Source: an uncultured Bacillota bacterium
GTDB lineage: Bacteria > Bacillota_I > Bacilli_A > RF39 > UBA660
DNA length: 64,000 nucleotides
Assembly (NCBI GenBank): GCA_947165195.1
Contig: CAMUZJ010000001.1
Coordinates: forward strand, 1 to 64,000
Reading direction: 5' to 3'
Shown: positions 25,523 through 35,288 of the stretch, one piece after another
Position numbering within the stretch: the stretch's first letter is position 1
How the letters are laid out: each line of letters starts with the position of its first letter
Notes under the pieces: generated by a model
The model's database searches: none
What the model saw: the letters and a program-made list of their open reading frames with translations, nothing else
What the model was told of the DNA's origin: nothing
Made by a program: the position numbers and the translations under genes

Positions 25523-26275
25523 CTAATTCAAGTCAAATATATTAGAAGCATTATTAGAAGTAATTCTAGCTACCTCTTCTACCGGAATATTTAATAGGTT
25601 AGATATTTTTTCCCCAATAATTGGAATATACTTTGAACTATTTTGTTTACCTCGGAAAGGCTCAGGTGTTAAATATGGACTATCTGTTTCTAAAACGATA
25701 TGTTCTAGTCCAACATTTTCCACAACCTTATACAGGTTACTATTCTTAAAAGTAATAACTCCTCCAATTCCTAGTAAAAAGCCCATGGAAATATAAATTT
25801 TAGCAGTTTCTATACTTCCACTAAAACAATGAATAATCCCCTTTACTTTATATTTTTTTAAAATATTAATTGTATCCATAGTAGCATCCCTTGAATGGAT
25901 AACAACAGGTAATTGGTACTTTTCAGCAAGTTTTAACTGATGTTCAAATAAATTTTTCTGAAGTTTCTCATCCTCTTTCCCATAATGATAATCTAATCCT
26001 ATTTCTCCTATTCCTACAACTTTTTTATTTTTTAACTTACTTTCCAAAAATAACAATCTATTATTATCTGTCGTCTTTGCCTCTGATGGATGATATCCTA
26101 TTGTTATAAAAAGATCTTCATATTTTTCAGACAATTCCAAAGATTCTATAATTGACTCGTAACTACAACCAGAAACAATAATTTTAGAAATACCATTTTC
26201 TCTATTTTCTTTAATAACCAAATCTATATCTTTATAATCTTCTATTAACAAATGACAATGTGTATCTATAAACAT
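25523..26275 (-). CDS. tatD: TatD family metal-dependent DNase
   Basis: TIM-barrel nuclease. Start at ATG 26275 (MFIDTHCHL) after GGAGGT, giving 250 aa. Metal ligands are in FIDTHCH, GEIGLDYHYG, VIHSRDA, IHCFSG and LETDSPYLTPEPFRGKQN. Its Bacillus orthologue YabD lies near rsmA, so the neighbourhood is conserved apart from the SipW cassette in between. Confidence 0.95.
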   Translation of the reverse strand: MFIDTHCHLLIEDYKDIDLVIKENRENGISKIIVSGCSYESIIESLELSEKYEDLFITIGYHPSEAKTTDNNRLLFLESKLKNKKVVGIGEIGLDYHYGKEDEKLQKNLFEHQLKLAEKYQLPVVIHSRDATMDTINILKKYKVKGIIHCFSGSIETAKIYISMGFLLGIGGVITFKNSNLYKVVENVGLEHIVLETDSPYLTPEPFRGKQNSSKYIPIIGEKISNLLNIPVEEVARITSNNASNIFDLN

Positions 26276-26332
26276 AATTACCTCCATATACATATAAAGT
26301 CTACAAGATAACCTTATAGACTTAGTATTTTA

Positions 26333-26989
26333 TTAAATATTATCTTTAAATAATCTTGAATTATTTAAAGTAAACAAATATCTTTCTGTTTGTTCTTTAA
26401 CAATATTAATTAATGTAGTATCCTTGATTAATATCTTAATATCAATATTTTCAAATATCTGCTTTTGATAAGTTCCTAAAATAAATTTTGTAATATCAGA
26501 TATAATTTTATTTTTTACTTCTGATGGAGTACTCTCCAGAAAAACAGTATTTATTTTTTTTATAAACTGTTCATTTGAGTTAGTAAATTGCTCTTTCAAC
26601 AGCTTTCTTATATTTTTATTAATGGAATTAAAGTCTTTTTTTAATAATTTAATTACTACATCACCATTTTTATTATCAAAATTTTGAACAATTATTATTA
26701 AATTATCTGTACGTAATTTTTTTATTTTATTAATACATTTTTGCAAATTTTTTCTATATTCATCTAATATTTTACTAAGAGACTCTGTATTTAAGATTAT
26801 CTTATTTTTCTTAGCTAATGTTAAAAATCTAGACTTAATCACATCCATAGAATCTAGAGGAGGCTTTTTTAATAATGATGTAATATCTTCATCTGTCAAA
26901 ACATTTGTATTATTTCTAATACTTTCTAATATAGCGCTTTTATAAGTTTCAAAATGCTGCATTTTTATTTTTTCCAACGTATCTTCCAT
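26333..26989 (-). CDS. Unknown helical protein between tatD and mfd
   Basis: I do not recognise this 218-aa protein. It has no membrane segment or signal, is rich in Lys, Ile and Asn, and looks almost entirely helical, with a likely coiled coil around residues 65-100 (KILDEYRKNLQKCINKIKKL). SD AGGAG precedes the ATG and codon use fits its neighbours, so it is probably a real gene. The spacing to mfd (43 bp) and tatD (57 bp) permits co-transcription. It is not at a place where Bacillus has a known orthologue. Confidence 0.6.
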   Translation of the reverse strand: MEDTLEKIKMQHFETYKSAILESIRNNTNVLTDEDITSLLKKPPLDSMDVIKSRFLTLAKKNKIILNTESLSKILDEYRKNLQKCINKIKKLRTDNLIIIVQNFDNKNGDVVIKLLKKDFNSINKNIRKLLKEQFTNSNEQFIKKINTVFLESTPSEVKNKIISDITKFILGTYQKQIFENIDIKILIKDTTLINIVKEQTERYLFTLNNSRLFKDNI

Positions 26990-27032
26990 AATTTACTCTC
27001 CTAGCATATTAAATTTATCCATTAATTTATAA

Positions 27033-30000
27033 TTAGTCAATAGAATTATTTAAATTTTCTAAGATTTTATTTAAAAATTGTACTAAATAATAAATTGGAT
27101 GCTTTTCTAATTTTATTATATCTAATACAATTACTAAGTTTGTTCCTTTACTTAAAAAGCGAAACATATTACTGATTTCAAAAGAATCTACAAATAATTT
27201 TTCCATATCTATACTTTTTATAAAATTACTATCAAAAATTAATTCTATGGAATTCTTTGTTTGATTAACTTCTCTTACGTTAACTTTAATAGCTAATTTT
27301 TCAAACCATTCTTCATACATATAAATAATTAATTCTTCATTTAATTTTCCAAATCGATCTTCTAATTCACTTTTTACCTCATTAAACTTCTCTTCAGAAT
27401 TAATTTCATTTATCTTTTTGTGAATTTCTATTTTTAATTCATCTTCTCCAACATAAGAATCATCAATATGTGTAGAAACATTAATTAACGGTTTAGAGAA
27501 ATCATTTTCTTCTTCATTATTAAGTATATTTTTACGTCTATTAACTTCATCGTTTAACATTTTTAAATATAAGTCTATACCTATAGAATCAATAAATCCT
27601 GCTTGTTCACTACCTAATAAATCACCAGCTCCTCTAATAGACAAATCTCTAGTGGCAATTGAAAATCCACTTCCTAATTCTGTAAATTCTTTTATTACAT
27701 TTAAACGTTTAATAGCTGTATCTGTTAAACTTTTATAAGGTTTATACATTAGATAAGCATAAGCAAACTTATCGCTTCTACCAACTCGACCTCTAATTTG
27801 ATATAACTGGCTTAGTCCAAACCTATCAGCATCTATTACTATTAAGGTATTAACATTCGGTATATCAATACCTGTTTCTATAATTGTTGTACAAATCAAA
27901 ATATCATATTTATGATTAATAAAGTCGTATAATTTACTTTCTAATTCGTTTTTATTCATTTGACCATGTACTATTGTAATTCTAGCTTCTGGTACTAAAT
28001 TCTGTATTCTAAACAACTCTTCTTCTATTGATTGAACTCTATTATATAACAAAAATACTTGTCCATCACGTGCCAATTCCTTATAAATAGCGTCTTTTAT
28101 AATTTGTGCATTCTCTTCAACTACATAAGTTTGTACTGGAAATCTATTAACAGGAGGAGTTTCAATTAAAGACAAACTTCTAATACCGGTCAAAGACATT
28201 TGCAATGTTCTAGGAATTGGTGTAGCCGTTAATGTTAATACATCAACATTTACTTTGTATTGTTTTATTTTTTCTTTATGTTTAACACCAAATCGTTGTT
28301 CTTCATCAATTACTAATAATCCTAAATCTTTAGGCTTAATATCATCACTCAATAATCTATGCGTACCAAATACCATGTCAATTGTTCCATCTTTTAATCC
28401 AGAGACAATTCTTTCCACTTCTTTTGGCGATGTAAAACGATTTAATAAAGCTATCGATACTGGAAAATCTTTAAATCTTTTTAAAGCATTTTCATAGTGC
28501 TGACTAGAAAGAATCGTTGTTGGACACAAAAACAACACTTGTTTTGAATCTAATATTGCCTTAAAGGAAGCAACAAAAGCTACTTCTGTTTTGCCAAATC
28601 CAACATCTCCACATAATAATCTATCCATTGGAGAAGAAGCTTCCATATCATCTTTTATCTGCTTAATAGCCCTTTCTTGATCTTTTGTTAAATCAAATTC
28701 AAACGCCTTTTCAAAGCTAATAGATAAATCTGAATCTTTAGAAAAAGCAAATCCACGACGAGCCTCACGTTCAGAATATATTTTAAGAAGTTCATCTGCC
28801 ATATCATTGATTTTTTTCTTAACTCTAGTTTTTGTCTTTTCCCATTGTGTACTATCTAATCTATTAATAGCAGGTTTTACTCCCTCTTGACCAGAATATT
28901 TAAATAACGAATCAATTCTTTCAACAGGAATATAAATTTTATCTGTTCCTTGATAAAGAACTTCTAAATAATCCTTTGAAATATTAGAGGAAGTTAAAGT
29001 TTTAATACCATTATATATTCCAATTCCATGTATACTGTGAACAACATAATCACCAATAGACAATTTTGTTATATCTTTTATTCCTATTCCGTATTTAAAA
29101 TTTGTACGGAATTTCTTTTTTTGTTCGACATTATTAAATAATTCATTTCCAGTCAAAATGACAATTTTATTATAAATAAATCCTTGTGAAATTTCAGAAT
29201 CTACCAAATTAACCTGATTTAATATAATATTATCTAAAGAAGATTCCACAATTTTCATATTTAAAATATTTAATATTTTGCGTAATTGATATTTCTTTAA
29301 ACAAATTAATACTGTATAGTCATTACTAATTTTGTCTCTAATAAACTCATTAATTTTCTCGGATGACTCATTAAATTTTTGAATAGTATGAACATTATAA
29401 TTTATAACATCTGACAACTTCGCAGTAGTTATATTATTAATACTCATATAATACATTAGAAAGGCAGTATTTTTCCTCATCAATTCTAAGGAAAACATAT
29501 AATCCTTATAAAAGTTTGTATCACTACTTTTCCTATAATCTAGAATTTCTTTTTCTATGTTTTTATAATCTACTTCTAATTGCAAGTAATCTTTATAAAT
29601 TGTTATACAATTATCCAAATAACTAGTAATATTGCAAACATCTTCATATAATGGTAAATATTTTTGTTTACCATAATGCTCTGGATCAGCCTGTTTATTT
29701 GTTATAAATTCAAAATACGGAAATATTTCTACTTCGTTTACTTTGTCTATAGATTTTTGAGTATCAATATCAAAATGTCTAATAGATTCTATATTATCTC
29801 CAAAAAATTCAATTCGTATAGGATATTCTTCTCCAATTGGAAATACATCTACTATGTAACCTCTAATAGCAAATTCACCTGTTTTATTTACAATAGTTGT
29901 CTTTGCATAACCACTGGAAACTAAATTTTCCACAATATTAGATGGTGATATTTCCTCTTCAATACTCAAATGATAACAATGTTTCATATAAGTATCTTTT

Positions 30001-30347
30001 TTGGGTAAATATCGCAAATATCCCATTAAATTAGTTAGTACTATTTTCTTATCTTTATAAATAATAGAATTTAAAGTTTCTAAACGCGAAATTTTCAAAT
30101 CTGGACTAATAGCTAAAGCTTCACTTGTTAAAAAGTCATCCATAGGAAATAAGCAAACACTATCTGTATAATTTGTAAGAGACTGATATAACTTATTAGC
30201 TTCATAAATAGAATTAACAACTACTAAAATAGATTTATTATATTTTTTTAGTATATTGCATAAATAAACACAAAAAAACTCATCGGTAATACCTGAAATA
30301 CCCATGTTATTTTTTAGTTGAACATTAAATAGATCAAAAAATTTCAT
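27033..30347 (-). CDS. mfd: Transcription-repair coupling factor Mfd
   Basis: DNA translocase that removes stalled RNA polymerase and recruits UvrA. Start at ATG 30347 (SD AGGTGA, overlapping the pth stop) gives 1104 aa. Order: UvrB-like N-terminal part, the RNAP-binding CarD-like domain (GDYVVHSIHGIGIYNG, near residue 435), the RecG-like helicase with GDVGFGKTEV Walker A near 585, IDEEQRFG, TATPIPRTLQ, QIRGRVGRSD, and the C-terminal TRCF domain. Complete. Confidence 0.97.
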   Translation of the reverse strand: MKFFDLFNVQLKNNMGISGITDEFFCVYLCNILKKYNKSILVVVNSIYEANKLYQSLTNYTDSVCLFPMDDFLTSEALAISPDLKISRLETLNSIIYKDKKIVLTNLMGYLRYLPKKDTYMKHCYHLSIEEEISPSNIVENLVSSGYAKTTIVNKTGEFAIRGYIVDVFPIGEEYPIRIEFFGDNIESIRHFDIDTQKSIDKVNEVEIFPYFEFITNKQADPEHYGKQKYLPLYEDVCNITSYLDNCITIYKDYLQLEVDYKNIEKEILDYRKSSDTNFYKDYMFSLELMRKNTAFLMYYMSINNITTAKLSDVINYNVHTIQKFNESSEKINEFIRDKISNDYTVLICLKKYQLRKILNILNMKIVESSLDNIILNQVNLVDSEISQGFIYNKIVILTGNELFNNVEQKKKFRTNFKYGIGIKDITKLSIGDYVVHSIHGIGIYNGIKTLTSSNISKDYLEVLYQGTDKIYIPVERIDSLFKYSGQEGVKPAINRLDSTQWEKTKTRVKKKINDMADELLKIYSEREARRGFAFSKDSDLSISFEKAFEFDLTKDQERAIKQIKDDMEASSPMDRLLCGDVGFGKTEVAFVASFKAILDSKQVLFLCPTTILSSQHYENALKRFKDFPVSIALLNRFTSPKEVERIVSGLKDGTIDMVFGTHRLLSDDIKPKDLGLLVIDEEQRFGVKHKEKIKQYKVNVDVLTLTATPIPRTLQMSLTGIRSLSLIETPPVNRFPVQTYVVEENAQIIKDAIYKELARDGQVFLLYNRVQSIEEELFRIQNLVPEARITIVHGQMNKNELESKLYDFINHKYDILICTTIIETGIDIPNVNTLIVIDADRFGLSQLYQIRGRVGRSDKFAYAYLMYKPYKSLTDTAIKRLNVIKEFTELGSGFSIATRDLSIRGAGDLLGSEQAGFIDSIGIDLYLKMLNDEVNRRKNILNNEEENDFSKPLINVSTHIDDSYVGEDELKIEIHKKINEINSEEKFNEVKSELEDRFGKLNEELIIYMYEEWFEKLAIKVNVREVNQTKNSIELIFDSNFIKSIDMEKLFVDSFEISNMFRFLSKGTNLVIVLDIIKLEKHPIYYLVQFLNKILENLNNSID

Positions 30348-30352
30348 ATATT

Positions 30353-30925
30353 TCACCTATTTTTTCTATTATACTTATTCATTAGATTTGAAAAAGTTTC
30401 CACATAATAATCATTTAACACAGTAACTAATGTATGATAACACTCAGAAATAATATTTAATTCTTCTTGTGAAAGTTTTCCCAATACATAATCTTTAGTA
30501 TCACCAAATTTATTTTTAGATATACCTACTTTTAATCTCTTATAATTTTGAGTATTTAAATGTTTTTCTATATCTCTTAATCCATTATGTCCTCCAGAAG
30601 AACCTTTATCTTTTAATTTAAAATTCCCAATAGTTAGGTCCATATCATCAGATATAATTAAAATATCTTCAATTTGAATTTTAAAATAATCCACAAATTT
30701 CCTAACAACACCACCTGATAAGTTCATATAAGACTGTGGCTTTAAAAATATAACCTTTTCTCCTAATACAGTTGTCTGAAAATATAATCCATTAAATTTT
30801 TCAGACCATTGTGGATTAGATAAATTTAAATTTTTTATATAATAATCTAAAAATTCAAAACCTATATTATGTCTTGTATGTTCATATTCTTTTCCAGGAT
30901 TTCCCAATCCAACTATTAATTTCAT
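30353..30925 (-). CDS. pth: Peptidyl-tRNA hydrolase
   Basis: Recycles peptidyl-tRNA released from ribosomes. 190 aa with the invariant LIVGLGNPGKEYEHTRHNIG (catalytic His near residue 20), LKPQSYMNLSG, and DDMDLTIGNFKLKDKGSSGG HNGLRDIE. Immediately upstream of mfd, as in Bacillus. Confidence 0.97.
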   Translation of the reverse strand: MKLIVGLGNPGKEYEHTRHNIGFEFLDYYIKNLNLSNPQWSEKFNGLYFQTTVLGEKVIFLKPQSYMNLSGGVVRKFVDYFKIQIEDILIISDDMDLTIGNFKLKDKGSSGGHNGLRDIEKHLNTQNYKRLKVGISKNKFGDTKDYVLGKLSQEELNIISECYHTLVTVLNDYYVETFSNLMNKYNRKNR

Positions 30926-31774
30926 TTAATCACTCCCCACATGATATTCTTTATAAATAACAGATTTTGCTACATTTCTCTCCATAGCCACTTTTTTAAT
31001 AGCCTCATTCGTACTTAATCCATCATTTCGATATAAGTCTACATGTTCTTTGATAGTTAAGTCATCAAAGCTAACTTCCTCATGATTTCCTTCTACTACA
31101 AGAACAAATTCTCCCTTCAATTCAGAAGAATTGGCAATGGATATTATATCACTAATTTTTTCTCTGTAAACTTCTTCATGTATTTTTGAGATTTCTCTTT
31201 CAAGACAAATATTACGGTTTCCGAATATCTCCAACATATTTTTTAACGTTTCCTTTATTCTATGGGGTGCCTCATAAAAAATCATAGTATAAGGTACTTT
31301 CTTCAATTTTTCCAATTCTTTTTTCTGTTTAGAAGACTTAGCATTTAAAAATCCATAAAACAAAAATGGTGATGGCTCTATCCCTGAATTTATTAAAGCA
31401 GGCACAAAAGCAGTTGCTCCTGGAAGACTTATCACGTTAAAAGAGTTATTAATAACTTCTTTTACTATAACAAATCCGGGATCACTTATAATAGGTGTAC
31501 CTTGATCTGTAACTAAACCAATATTTAAACCATTTTTTAATTCCTTAACTACATATGATTTAACTTTTTCTTGATTAAATTCATGACACGCTATTAATTT
31601 TTTCTTTATATCATAAGCATTTAGCAATTTACCAGTTTCACGAGTATCTTCACACAAAATAATATCCACAGCTTTTAATATATTTAAAGAACGAATAGTT
31701 ATATCCTCAAGATTTCCAATAGGTGTAGGAATTAAATATAAGCTAGCTGTATCATTGTAACTTTTTTGACTCAT
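30926..31774 (-). CDS. rsmI: 16S rRNA (cytidine-2'-O)-methyltransferase RsmI
   Basis: Tetrapyrrole-methylase-fold enzyme that 2'-O-methylates C1402 of 16S rRNA. 282 aa; YLIPTPIGNLEDIT at residue 13, CEDTRETGKLL, VTDQGTPIISDPG and LPGATAFVPALINSG are conserved. Its ATG overlaps the preceding gene's stop by 4 nt (coupled). Confidence 0.96.
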   Translation of the reverse strand: MSQKSYNDTASLYLIPTPIGNLEDITIRSLNILKAVDIILCEDTRETGKLLNAYDIKKKLIACHEFNQEKVKSYVVKELKNGLNIGLVTDQGTPIISDPGFVIVKEVINNSFNVISLPGATAFVPALINSGIEPSPFLFYGFLNAKSSKQKKELEKLKKVPYTMIFYEAPHRIKETLKNMLEIFGNRNICLEREISKIHEEVYREKISDIISIANSSELKGEFVLVVEGNHEEVSFDDLTIKEHVDLYRNDGLSTNEAIKKVAMERNVAKSVIYKEYHVGSD

Positions 31775-32502
31775 TTTCTCACCTCGTTCACTAAAGAAAA
31801 GTACTCTTCTGTCATAGTACCATTATTATTATATAAAATTAAAGGACTCTCTACTTTTAATCCTTCTTTTCCCATTTTTTGTCCCTCAATTAAAACTAAC
31901 TTTGAATCTTTATTCACTTTATCAAAAATAAATTTAATTCTTTTAGGTTGTATATTATAATCTTTCATTAAATTTAAAATTTCTAATATTCTATCAGGTC
32001 TATGTACAATTGCTAAATTACCATTATTTTTTAATATCCTTTTTGAAACTGAAAAAAGCTTATTTAAATCCATATAAACCTCATGTCTAGCAATTCTTTT
32101 TTCTTCTGTATCATTCAAGTAGCTTCCTTCATTTAACTTAAAATATGGAGGATTACATAAAACCAAATCAAAATACTCATTATAATTAAATTTTTCTGTA
32201 TCAGAAATATCTGATTTTATAATTTCTATTTGACTTTCTAATTTATTTAATTTTACTGACTCTATTGCCATATTTGCTAACTTTTCTTGTATCTCAACAC
32301 CAATTATTGGACTTTTAGTTCTTTTAGATAAGATTAAGGGTATGACTCCATTACCAGTTCCAAGATCACATATATGTTTATCTTTTAATCTAAGAGTAGC
32401 ATAATTTCCTAAAATAACACTATCTAAAGAAAAACAAAAAAAATCCAAATCTTGATATATTTGCAAATTTTTATATCCTAAAATATCATTTAATACTTTC
32501 AT
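31771..32502 (-). CDS. tRNA1(Val) (adenine-37-N6)-methyltransferase family protein (YabB/TrmN6-like)
   Basis: SAM-dependent N6-adenine methyltransferase, 243 aa, with motif I ICDLGTGNGVIPL near residue 45 and the catalytic LVLCNPPYFK near residue 118. Matches Bacillus YabB in family and in position between ricT and rsmI. Target tRNA inferred from family. Confidence 0.9.
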   Translation of the reverse strand: MKVLNDILGYKNLQIYQDLDFFCFSLDSVILGNYATLRLKDKHICDLGTGNGVIPLILSKRTKSPIIGVEIQEKLANMAIESVKLNKLESQIEIIKSDISDTEKFNYNEYFDLVLCNPPYFKLNEGSYLNDTEEKRIARHEVYMDLNKLFSVSKRILKNNGNLAIVHRPDRILEILNLMKDYNIQPKRIKFIFDKVNKDSKLVLIEGQKMGKEGLKVESPLILYNNNGTMTEEYFSLVNEVRK

Positions 32503-33289
32503 CTTTATTTTCCTTCTTAAATTCTACAAGGCCTTTTTCTTTCAAATCTACTTTATATGTCCCTTTAATTACATCTATAGAACAAACCTTTCCCATCCCT
32601 AATGGTGTATCTGTTACCATGCCAACTTTTGGTAAGTCACTTTTAAGCTCAGTATAAACGTCGTTTTCATAACCTAAACAACATAGTAATCTTCCACAAA
32701 CTCCGTTTATTTTATTAGGGGATAGAGCTAATGACTGATTTTTTGCCATATTAATAGATACACTATTAAAATCTGATAAAAAGGAATTACAACAAAGAAA
32801 TAATCCACAAGGCCCAAGTCCACCAATCCGTTTAGATTTATCTCTAACACCTACTTGTCTAAACTCTATTCTAGCCCTAAACTTTTTAGCTACTTTTTTA
32901 GCCAATTCTCTAAAGTCAACTCTATTATCAGATAAATATGTTATTATCAAAACTGATTTATCTAAATTGTATTTGGCATCTATAAAATTCATATCTAACT
33001 CTAAAGAAAGACTAGTTTTCTTTGTTAGTTCTAAAGCCTTTAAAGAGTCCTCATCATTTTCATAAGAAATACGTATATCATCATCAGTAGCCACTCTTAT
33101 TACATTTTTTAATGGAAGTATTAAATTTTCCTGCTTTTCCATATAATTTGCCTTTATGACTCTAGCGATAAAATTCCCATAATCTGTCTCAATAATAACT
33201 TTATCGTCAACATCAACCTTTAATCCATTTGCTGACAAATAATATGTAGTCTTGCTTGAATCAATACTCACTACTATTACTTCTATCAT
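32486..33289 (-). CDS. ricT: RicT (YaaT), PSP1-domain iron-sulfur protein
   Basis: RicT with RicA and RicF forms an iron-sulfur complex that affects RNase Y mRNA processing, sporulation and competence in Bacillus. Start at ATG 33289 (MIEVIVVSI). 267 aa; PSP1 domain with the Cys-rich block GGLGPCGLFLCCNSF and NGVCGRLLCCLGYE (about residues 158-210). Overlaps holB by 29 nt and the next gene by 17 nt, so tightly coupled. Confidence 0.95.
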   Translation of the reverse strand: MIEVIVVSIDSSKTTYYLSANGLKVDVDDKVIIETDYGNFIARVIKANYMEKQENLILPLKNVIRVATDDDIRISYENDEDSLKALELTKKTSLSLELDMNFIDAKYNLDKSVLIITYLSDNRVDFRELAKKVAKKFRARIEFRQVGVRDKSKRIGGLGPCGLFLCCNSFLSDFNSVSINMAKNQSLALSPNKINGVCGRLLCCLGYENDVYTELKSDLPKVGMVTDTPLGMGKVCSIDVIKGTYKVDLKEKGLVEFKKENKDESIK

Positions 33290-34145
33290 AAACCTCACCT
33301 ATTATTCTTGAAAAGAATGAATCTAACCAGATTTTATAATTAACGTTAAATTCTAATTTTTGCTTTTCACTTTCAATTATTTTAACATATGTAATCATTT
33401 CATTTATTGTTATCTTATCTATATTATATAGTTTTCTATTATCTACATCACATTCAGAAGAATTTTTTACTAAATATTGCATAAAACATTTCTCTACTTC
33501 TGACAATATTTTTTTAGCAATATTTTTATCTGGAAGTATATTATCATATATATCTTTATAAAATATAAATAAATTTTTCTTTCTAGTTATATAATCAATA
33601 AAATTTTCAACTTTATCCACTACATCAGAAGATATATTAAAATCACTATATTTCATACTAAATATTTGACATCTAGAAAGAATAGTATCTAACAACAAAT
33701 ACCTATTTTTTGTTACCAATATCGCAATTATATCATCTCCAGGCTCTTCTAAAAATTTCAACAAAGAATTAGAAGATGATGCATTTAGTTTTTCTGCTTC
33801 TTTTATAACATAAATTCTTTTATTATCCAATAAAGATTTATTATTAAATTCTTCTTGTAATTCTATTAATTGCTGTTTTTTTATCCAATTTCCATCGGTT
33901 TCAATAATCATAAAATCAGGATAATTATTGCTATCAATTAATTCGCAAATATTACATTTATTACAGTTTAAATTATCAAAACTTTTGTTTTTTTGTTTAC
34001 AAAGTATTATTTTGGCTACATTTTTAATAAATGACATAGAAGTATCATAATCATCCACTTCAAATAATAAGGCATGAGATACTTTGTTATTTTTTACTAT
34101 ATTATTTATAATATTCAAACTATTATTAACCCTATTGTCTGTCAT
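33261..34145 (-). CDS. holB: DNA polymerase III delta' subunit
   Basis: Clamp-loader subunit. 294 aa, AAA-like fold without a functional Walker A (expected for delta'). Zn-binding pattern CNKCNICELIDSNNYPD near residue 60, EAEKLNASSSNSLLKFLEEP and LSRCQIF (SRC motif) are seen. Upstream of ricT, as in Bacillus. Confidence 0.9.
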   Translation of the reverse strand: MTDNRVNNSLNIINNIVKNNKVSHALLFEVDDYDTSMSFIKNVAKIILCKQKNKSFDNLNCNKCNICELIDSNNYPDFMIIETDGNWIKKQQLIELQEEFNNKSLLDNKRIYVIKEAEKLNASSSNSLLKFLEEPGDDIIAILVTKNRYLLLDTILSRCQIFSMKYSDFNISSDVVDKVENFIDYITRKKNLFIFYKDIYDNILPDKNIAKKILSEVEKCFMQYLVKNSSECDVDNRKLYNIDKITINEMITYVKIIESEKQKLEFNVNYKIWLDSFFSRIIGEVYDRSNSSEY

Positions 34146-34154
34146 TTAATCACC

Positions 34155-34322
34155 TCACAACATCATTACTTTAAAAAAAATCAGTACAAGAAAACCAGGA
34201 AGACCCAACAAATAAATGATTCCTATACTAAAAAAATTTAACGGTATCATTAAATTAACACTTACCGCTAAAAGATTATAGGTATATAGAACTAAGCAAC
34301 TTAAAATAATTTTTTTTATCAT
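34155..34322 (-). CDS. bofA: BofA-like protein (pro-sigma-K processing regulator)
   Basis: Small membrane protein, 55 aa from the ATG at 34322 (MIKKIILSCLVLY); a GTG six codons upstream lies within the SD. Two hydrophobic helices; the end PLNFFSIGIIYLLGLPGFLVLIFF matches the BofA core (LPLN...GxPGxxLL). BofA holds the SpoIVFB protease inactive in the mother cell. Located next to recR exactly as in Bacillus. Short length keeps confidence moderate. Confidence 0.78.
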   Translation of the reverse strand: MIKKIILSCLVLYTYNLLAVSVNLMIPLNFFSIGIIYLLGLPGFLVLIFFKVMML

Positions 34323-34369
34323 TGTTATTATAATTATCACCTAATAGAGAATATGATAAAATTGAAAAT

Positions 34370-34966
34370 TTATTCTACTGTTTTTCTATCTGCTAACGCT
34401 CTCTCTAAAGTCAAGCTATCAATAAACTCAATATCTGCTCCGATAGGAATTCCACTTGCTAGTCTACTTGTCTTTATTTGCATTCCTTCAACAATTCTTT
34501 TTATATAAAGAGAGGTTGTTTCTCCTTCAATGCTAGGTCTAAATGCAAAAATAATTTCTTCAAATTGCCCATTTTCTAACCTTTCAAGCAACTTTTCAAT
34601 ACCAATATCTTCTGGATTTATACCTTCTAATGGAGAAATCAACCCTTCTAGAACATGATACTTTCCTCTAAATATCCCAAGTCTTTCAAAAAGAAAAACT
34701 GTTTTACTATCCTCAACAACACATAAAATACGATTATCTCTATTTTGATCAATACAGATAGAACATACTTCTTCATCTGTTAAACTATTACATTCAGGAC
34801 ATTTATGTATTTTATTTTTTATTTCTAAAATACTATTAGAAAAAAAGCTCACTTGTTCATCTTCTAAATTTAAAACAGAAAAAGCTAATCTTTCTGCTGT
34901 CTTAGTTCCTATCCCTGGCAAATATTTAAATGCTTCAACTAAATTTTTTATACTATCAGGATACAT
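34370..34966 (-). CDS. recR: Recombination protein RecR
   Basis: RecFOR-pathway ring protein loading RecA at gaps. 198 aa: helix-hairpin-helix LPGIGTKTAERLAF (residue 14), zinc finger CPECNSLTDEEVCSIC, Toprim domain (CVVEDSKTVFLFER) and Walker B-like end. Follows ebfC in the dnaX-ebfC-recR operon. Confidence 0.97.
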   Translation of the reverse strand: MYPDSIKNLVEAFKYLPGIGTKTAERLAFSVLNLEDEQVSFFSNSILEIKNKIHKCPECNSLTDEEVCSICIDQNRDNRILCVVEDSKTVFLFERLGIFRGKYHVLEGLISPLEGINPEDIGIEKLLERLENGQFEEIIFAFRPSIEGETTSLYIKRIVEGMQIKTSRLASGIPIGADIEFIDSLTLERALADRKTVE

Positions 34967-34979
34967 AGATAATTAATTC

Positions 34980-35276
34980 CTAAAATAAACCTGGAATATT
35001 ACCAAATTTTCCCATTTTACTTTCAGTAGTAGCATCAATTTTCTTATTAGCTTCATTTACAGCACTAGCAATCATTTCCTGTAACATTTCTATATCATCT
35101 TTATCTAAAGACTCTTTTACTTTTAACTCTACACTTTGTATTTCTTTATTACCTTTCATAGTAACTTTAATCATTGAATTTTCTCCAACAAAATCAGTAT
35201 TGTCAATTTCATTTTTAATTTTTAGCATATCCTTTTGAAATGCTTGTGCTTGTTTCATCATTGATTGTAAATTCAT
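34980..35276 (-). CDS. ebfC: Nucleoid-associated protein YbaB/EbfC family
   Basis: 98-aa dimeric DNA-binding protein of tweezer shape. MNLQSMMKQAQAFQKDMLKI, the VKVTMKGN-like IKVTMKGNKEIQSVELK and INAAVNEAN-like segments are present. Sits between dnaX and recR, the conserved place. Confidence 0.95.
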   Translation of the reverse strand: MNLQSMMKQAQAFQKDMLKIKNEIDNTDFVGENSMIKVTMKGNKEIQSVELKVKESLDKDDIEMLQEMIASAVNEANKKIDATTESKMGKFGNIPGLF

Positions 35277-35288
35277 ATTTTTTTCCTC

